In this document: piece after piece, positions 6,092 to 8,901 of the stretch | How the letters are laid out: every line of letters begins with the position of its first letter | How positions within the stretch are numbered: the first letter of the stretch is position 1 | Origin: DASPKX01 sp035627835 | Lineage (GTDB): Bacteria; Verrucomicrobiota; Verrucomicrobiia; Limisphaerales; SXQI01 | DNA length: 8,901 nt | Direction of reading: 5' to 3' | NCBI GenBank assembly: GCA_035627835.1 | Contig: DASPKX010000049.1 | Span: forward strand, 1-8,901 | Translations under genes and position numbers: made by a program | The notes under the pieces: generated by a model | What the model was told of the DNA's origin: nothing | The model's database searches: none | Seen by the model: only the letters and a program-made list of their open reading frames with translations

Positions 6092-7414
6092 CTAAATGAT
6101 TTTGCTTGGGCGCGCGTCCACTTCCAAGAAAAAGCGCTCCTTCCTCTTAAATACCCGCACCGGGGAGGAAAAGGTTTCGCTCAGCAACTCGTTTGTCAGC
6201 ATCTTGCGCGTGGCACCTGTGGCCAGGGCGGAACCATTCTTCAGCAGCAACACCTTTGAAAATGGACCCACGATATCCTCCACATGATGGGTTACCAAGG
6301 TGAGGCATGGGCCGGACGCACGAGATCCCAGCCGTTCGAGGAACTGAAGGAAATGCTCGCGAGCTGCCGGGTCAAGCCCTGCGCAAGGCTCATCCAGGAT
6401 CAGCAGGGCTGGATTGCCCATCAATGCTCGCCCGATCAGCACCCGTTGGCGTTCCCCTTGCGAGAGAACCGCCCAGGGGCGATCCGCGAGATAGGAGCAC
6501 TCAATGTCTTCCAGGATGGCGCGCGCACGCTCAGCATCTTTGCGTTTGGGCGGACCCCATGAATCAATCACTGCATCGCTCCCGCTGGCGACAGTGTGCA
6601 AGGCCGGCTCGCTCTCGCCCATCATTTGCCGAACCGCGGAAGAAACAATCCCAACTTTTTTCCTAAGCTCACGCCAGTCACTCTCGCCATATTCTTGACC
6701 GAGCACACGAATGCGGCCCTCCGTCGGCGTCAGATAACCTGTAATCGCGCTCAACAGGGAAGTCTTGCCCGAACCGTTTGCGCCGAGGATGGCCCAATGC
6801 TCACCCGGAGCTACCCTCCAATTCAAATCCCGCACGATCACCACCTTGCCGCGCCGGATGACCATTCCTTCAATCTCAATGATTGGTTCGGCCACGTTTG
6901 CCAAAGCGCTTTTCGCGCGTTCGTAATCCTTCGGTGTGTTGACGTTCAGCAACTCGCCGAACTGCCTCTCTGCCGGGTGAAATTCACGGGCGCCGAGCGC
7001 AGCGGCGAGTTTCTGCAGGGACATTTGTCCGCTGCGTAGTTGTTCCCGGACAATGGTCACCGCAGACCTTGGCAAAAAGAACGGAAATCCGACCATGCTC
7101 CGTTCGATCGTGAATGCCGATTGTCCGTTGGAGGCCTTCACCAAGTCCCTCAAGAGCCGCTCACTGACCAACGGCATGTCACAGGAGAGAAACAGCGCGC
7201 CGGGAGCCGAGCTTTGCTCAAGCGCTGTGAGTACCCCTGTCAAAGGCCCCTCATTCGGAACCGAGTCCTTCACAACGGTCCTGACTGGCCCGAGCTTGCC
7301 TGCAACGTGCGCGATCCGCTCCAGCATGGTGCCTGAGCCAAAAGGGAGGCCCTTCTTGTCTCGACCCATTCTTCGGCTCCGGCCGCCTGCCAGAATGACC
7401 ACTTCAAACCGCAT
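6092..7414 (-). CDS. MobA-like nucleotidyltransferase fused to ModF/YlmA-like ABC ATPase
   Basis: One uninterrupted 440-residue frame holds two domains. Residues 1-170 resemble MobA (molybdenum cofactor guanylyltransferase): VVILAGGRSRRMGRDK (5-20), GPLTGV (56-61), FLSCDMPLVS (75-84) and LLNVNTPKDY (155-164). Residues 178-440 are an ABC ATPase: Walker A GANGSGKTS (211-219), VGIVSSAVRQ at the Q-loop (254-263), signature LSQGE (317-321), Walker B LLILDEP (337-343), D-loop AGLDP and switch His376. The SS at the Q-loop is like ModF/YlmA (COG1119) ATPases, which are linked to molybdenum in some bacteria. A molybdenum-related role fits both halves, but is inference. The MobA half appears to lack about 17 residues after residue 43. 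ATG 7414 is chosen so the protein starts just before the first strand; a TTG at 7432 would add six residues. It is the first gene of the cluster. Confidence 0.88.
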   Translation of the reverse strand: MRFEVVILAGGRSRRMGRDKKGLPFGSGTMLERIAHVAGKLGPVRTVVKDSVPNEGPLTGVLTALEQSSAPGALFLSCDMPLVSERLLRDLVKASNGQSAFTIERSMVGFPFFLPRSAVTIVREQLRSGQMSLQKLAAALGAREFHPAERQFGELLNVNTPKDYERAKSALANVAEPIIEIEGMVIRRGKVVIVRDLNWRVAPGEHWAILGANGSGKTSLLSAITGYLTPTEGRIRVLGQEYGESDWRELRKKVGIVSSAVRQMMGESEPALHTVASGSDAVIDSWGPPKRKDAERARAILEDIECSYLADRPWAVLSQGERQRVLIGRALMGNPALLILDEPCAGLDPAAREHFLQFLERLGSRASGPCLTLVTHHVEDIVGPFSKVLLLKNGSALATGATRKMLTNELLSETFSSPVRVFKRKERFFLEVDARPSKII

Positions 7415-7435
7415 GCCGCATCTTAGTGACAACCG

Positions 7436-7458
7436 CCCGCTTGGCGGGAAGCTTTTTT
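7436..7458. other. Hairpin with T-run in the leader of the minus-strand cluster
   Basis: Bases 7436-7440 pair perfectly with 7444-7448 (five G-C pairs, three-base loop). Four bases later comes a run of six T residues (7453-7458). Read on the plus strand this resembles a short terminator, but no plus-strand gene lies upstream to need it. Read on the minus strand it is a hairpin preceded by an A-run in the untranslated leader, 22 bases before the MobA-ABC start. Confidence 0.35.
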
Positions 7459-7507
7459 CCTTCAGAGAGGCGTGCCACAGCCAAAAATAAAAATAACCGA
7501 AAATGGG

Positions 7508-7536
7508 TTGCGTTCCGCGAGTCCCACGTGAATATT
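7508..7536 (+). promoter_or_regulatory. Possible promoter of tRNA-Pro
   Basis: TTGCGT (7508-7513) and AATATT (7531-7536) are separated by 17 bases and match three and four of six positions of the sigma-70 consensus. A GC-rich stretch (7539-7552) follows, as is usual for stable-RNA promoters. The tRNA starts 16 bases after the -10-like element. The match is weak and unproven. Confidence 0.3.
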
Positions 7537-7552
7537 ACTCGCCCTTCGGGGT

Positions 7553-7630
7553 CGGAGCGTAGCTCAGCCTGGCTAGAGCACTTGCTTTGGGAGCAAGACG
7601 TCGCAGGTTCGAATCCTGTCGCTCCGACCA
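7553..7630 (+). tRNA. tRNA-Pro (anticodon UGG)
   Basis: The full cloverleaf can be drawn. The acceptor stem pairs 7553-7559 with 7620-7626 (seven Watson-Crick pairs), followed by discriminator A7627 and an encoded CCA at 7628-7630. The D-stem is 7562-7565 with 7576-7579. The anticodon stem is 7581-7585 with 7593-7597, and its seven-base loop carries TGG at 7588-7590, giving proline with G37 next to it. The variable loop has five bases. The T-stem is 7603-7607 with 7615-7619 (one G-U pair) closing TTCGAAT. All invariant positions (T8, A-rich D-loop with GG, TTC) are in place, so it should be functional. It stands alone, between the MobA-ABC promoter region and rmuC. Confidence 0.97.
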
Positions 7631-7663
7631 CTTTCTTTTCCAAGCCGGTTTTCGTTGCCCCGG

Positions 7664-7680
7664 GAACCGCATTTCGGTTC
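7664..7680 (+). other. Short perfect hairpin after tRNA-Pro
   Basis: GAACCG (7664-7669) pairs with CGGTTC (7675-7680) around a five-base loop. No T-run follows, so it is at most a weak processing or termination signal for the tRNA transcript. The 79-base gap between the tRNA and rmuC shows nothing else clear; an AGAGG at 7691-7695 is too far from the rmuC ATG to be a standard ribosome binding site. Confidence 0.25.
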
Positions 7681-7709
7681 ACTCTGGTTTAGAGGCTCAC
7701 CCTCGGTTT

Positions 7710-8901
7710 ATGACGAACCTGCTTTTCTTTTGCCTGGCTGTGGCTTTGGGAATCGTTGGATGGCTGCTTGGCTCCCGCAGGCGGCCAGCGGCCGACACCC
7801 GGATTGAAGAGGAATTGCGCTCTCAACTGGCGAACCGCGACAGAGAATTGGCCGCAGCCCGCACTGAACTCACGACCCTGACAGCCGCTCATTCCACCGC
7901 CGAAGCCGCTGCTCGGGCAGCCGAGGAGAATTTGGCCAGCCACAAAGAGTCTGCCATGGCTGCCGCTGCTGACGCTCTTTCCACCCACAGTAAACTTGAG
8001 CAGGAGCTTCGTGGCCTCCGCGAGATCCTCGACTCGACAAACACTCAGCTCAGTGCCCTGAAAGCAGAAGTGACGTCGCGCACGATGCGCATCAGTGAGC
8101 TGGAGAAAGAGCGTGATCAACTCAAAGCGGAGCTGACGGATTTCCGGCAGCGGTTCTTAATTGCGGAAACGGAGAAGGCCCAACTCGATTCGGCCGTTAA
8201 ACTCTTGCGCGAGCAACTCGCCACGGAACGTCAGCAACTCGAAAAAGTTCAGGAGCAGTTCCGCAAAGATTTCGAAGGCATCTCCAACCGTCTCCTTGTC
8301 GAGACCTCCAGCAAATTCAACGAACAATCCAGAAAGTCCCTGGACGAAATTCTCTCCCCTCTGAAGGAGAACCTCGGCGCATTTAAGGAAAGCCTCGAGA
8401 AAACTCGTGTGGAGACCTCAAGCCATAGCGCGCTTCTGAAGGATCAGATTGCACGGATCGGAGCTGAGGCCGCGAACCTCACCAAAGCTCTCAAAGGTGA
8501 CGTCAAAACGTTGGGCAACTGGGGTGAAAATATGCTCGACCAGATTCTCGAAAAATCGGGCCTTCAGGAGCAGTTCCATTATCGCACTCAGACAAGCGCG
8601 AAAGATTCCGAGGGTTCGCAGCGCTTTCTCGATGTGATTATTGATCTGCCGGAGTCAAGGCACTTGATTATTGATTCGAAGGTTTCCCTGCGCAGTTACG
8701 AGGAATGGTGCAACGCTGTCGATGAACCTTTGCGCGCTGAATGCCTGCAACGCCATGTCGATTCCCTCCGCGCTCACATCGTTGGCTTGAGCAAAAAACG
8801 TTATCAGGAAAGCCATGGCATCAATGCGCCTGATTTCGTGCTGATGTACATCCCGATCGAGCCTGCATTCTTCGCCGCAGTGACGCAGTCGCCGGGGTTG
8901 T
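7710..8901 (+). CDS. rmuC: RmuC-like DNA recombination protein, 5' part
   Basis: The frame opens with ATG at 7710 and runs 397 codons to the window edge, so the C-terminus is missing. Residues 4-20 form one hydrophobic helix (LLFFCLAVALGIVGWLL), a likely membrane anchor. Residues 30-200 are Glu/Gln/Ala/Leu-rich heptad-like sequence, a long coiled coil. The RmuC core then appears: LKGDVKTLGNWGENMLDQIL (260-280) with the diagnostic LGNWGE, SGLQEQFHY, FLDVIIDLPESRHLIIDSKV (306-325) whose Asp322-Ser-Lys324 fits a PD-(D/E)XK nuclease fold, and DFVLMYIPIEPAFFAA (375-390). In E. coli rmuC loss raises inversion at short inverted repeats; its biochemical activity is not settled. The ATG lacks a clear Shine-Dalgarno, but its position just before the membrane helix is right. 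Confidence 0.93.
   Translation, partial: MTNLLFFCLAVALGIVGWLLGSRRRPAADTRIEEELRSQLANRDRELAAARTELTTLTAAHSTAEAAARAAEENLASHKESAMAAAADALSTHSKLEQELRGLREILDSTNTQLSALKAEVTSRTMRISELEKERDQLKAELTDFRQRFLIAETEKAQLDSAVKLLREQLATERQQLEKVQEQFRKDFEGISNRLLVETSSKFNEQSRKSLDEILSPLKENLGAFKESLEKTRVETSSHSALLKDQIARIGAEAANLTKALKGDVKTLGNWGENMLDQILEKSGLQEQFHYRTQTSAKDSEGSQRFLDVIIDLPESRHLIIDSKVSLRSYEEWCNAVDEPLRAECLQRHVDSLRAHIVGLSKKRYQESHGINAPDFVLMYIPIEPAFFAAVTQSPGL

Larger units (their letters stand above)
7433..7552. other. Divergent intergenic region with AT-rich island
   Basis: This 120-base gap separates the minus-strand cluster from the plus-strand tRNA and must hold their promoters. An A/T-rich stretch at 7483-7495 stands out in otherwise GC-rich DNA. 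It could melt for the minus-strand promoter, but I cannot find a clear -35/-10 pair on that strand. No coding region fits here; frames that cross it run through the tRNA. Confidence 0.4.

Noticed and set aside
6284..7490. Several plus-strand frames of 92-147 residues opposite the MobA-ABC gene
   Set aside because: All lie antisense to strong domain motifs (Walker A/B, LSQGE, LAGG) and are low-complexity shadows.
7553..7630. tRNA-Pro as an integration site of a mobile element
   Set aside because: No integrase gene and no second copy of the tRNA 3' end was noticed in the window.
7404..7692. Open frames on both strands across the tRNA (minus product with GATGFEPATS..., plus product with ERSSAWLEH...)
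   Set aside because: These are the well-known false proteins that result from translating a tRNA gene; the cloverleaf at 7553-7630 explains the sequence.
7689..8120. Minus-strand 143-residue frame opposite rmuC
   Set aside because: The plus strand encodes a full RmuC coiled coil and core in this region; the antisense frame has no motif.
1..8901. CRISPR array, insertion sequence or riboswitch
   Set aside because: No regularly spaced repeats, transposase genes with terminal inverted repeats, or recognisable aptamer core were found.

Overview
The window looks like chromosomal DNA from a GC-rich, Gram-negative-type bacterium, most likely a member of Verrucomicrobiota (or a relative in the PVC group). 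The main reason is the first gene: it ends in an exact prepilin-associated H-X9-DG signature, typical of the abundant secreted pseudopilins of Verrucomicrobiota, Planctomycetes and Lentisphaerae. A lipoprotein signal and an ABC-2 permease pair of the DUF990 type fit but do not prove this. Assignment to an order is not possible from the window alone.

Left part (1-1127, plus strand): the 3' end of an H-X9-DG pseudopilin gene, a very strong intrinsic terminator, an Lrp/AsnC-type regulator starting only 27 bases after the terminator, and a small 88-residue protein whose core resembles the phospho-acceptor helix of Spo0B-like histidine kinases.

Middle part (1124-7414, minus strand): seven genes packed head to tail with gaps of -4 to +32 bases, so probably one transcript. 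In transcription order they are: a fusion of a MobA-like nucleotidyltransferase with a ModF/YlmA-like ABC ATPase; an NAD-dependent nucleotide-sugar epimerase/dehydratase; a C5-cytosine DNA methyltransferase; a Vsr mismatch endonuclease; a beta-propeller lipoprotein; and two related ABC-2 (DUF990-type) membrane permeases. The methyltransferase and Vsr form a functional pair (methylation plus repair of the T:G mismatches that 5-methylcytosine deamination creates), with no restriction endonuclease visible. The permease pair has no dedicated ATPase gene beside it. The other members have no obvious shared pathway.

Right part (7433-8901): a short intergenic region with an AT-rich island, a complete tRNA-Pro(UGG) with encoded CCA, and the 5' part of an rmuC gene (membrane-anchored coiled coil plus the start of the nuclease-like domain) running off the window edge.

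The points most worth a second look are the MobA-ABC fusion (whose MobA half seems to lack a segment), the orphan methyltransferase-Vsr pair inside a mixed operon, the ATPase-less exporter pair, and the stand-alone kinase-helix-like small protein. I did not find a clear previously undescribed defence or mobile system.
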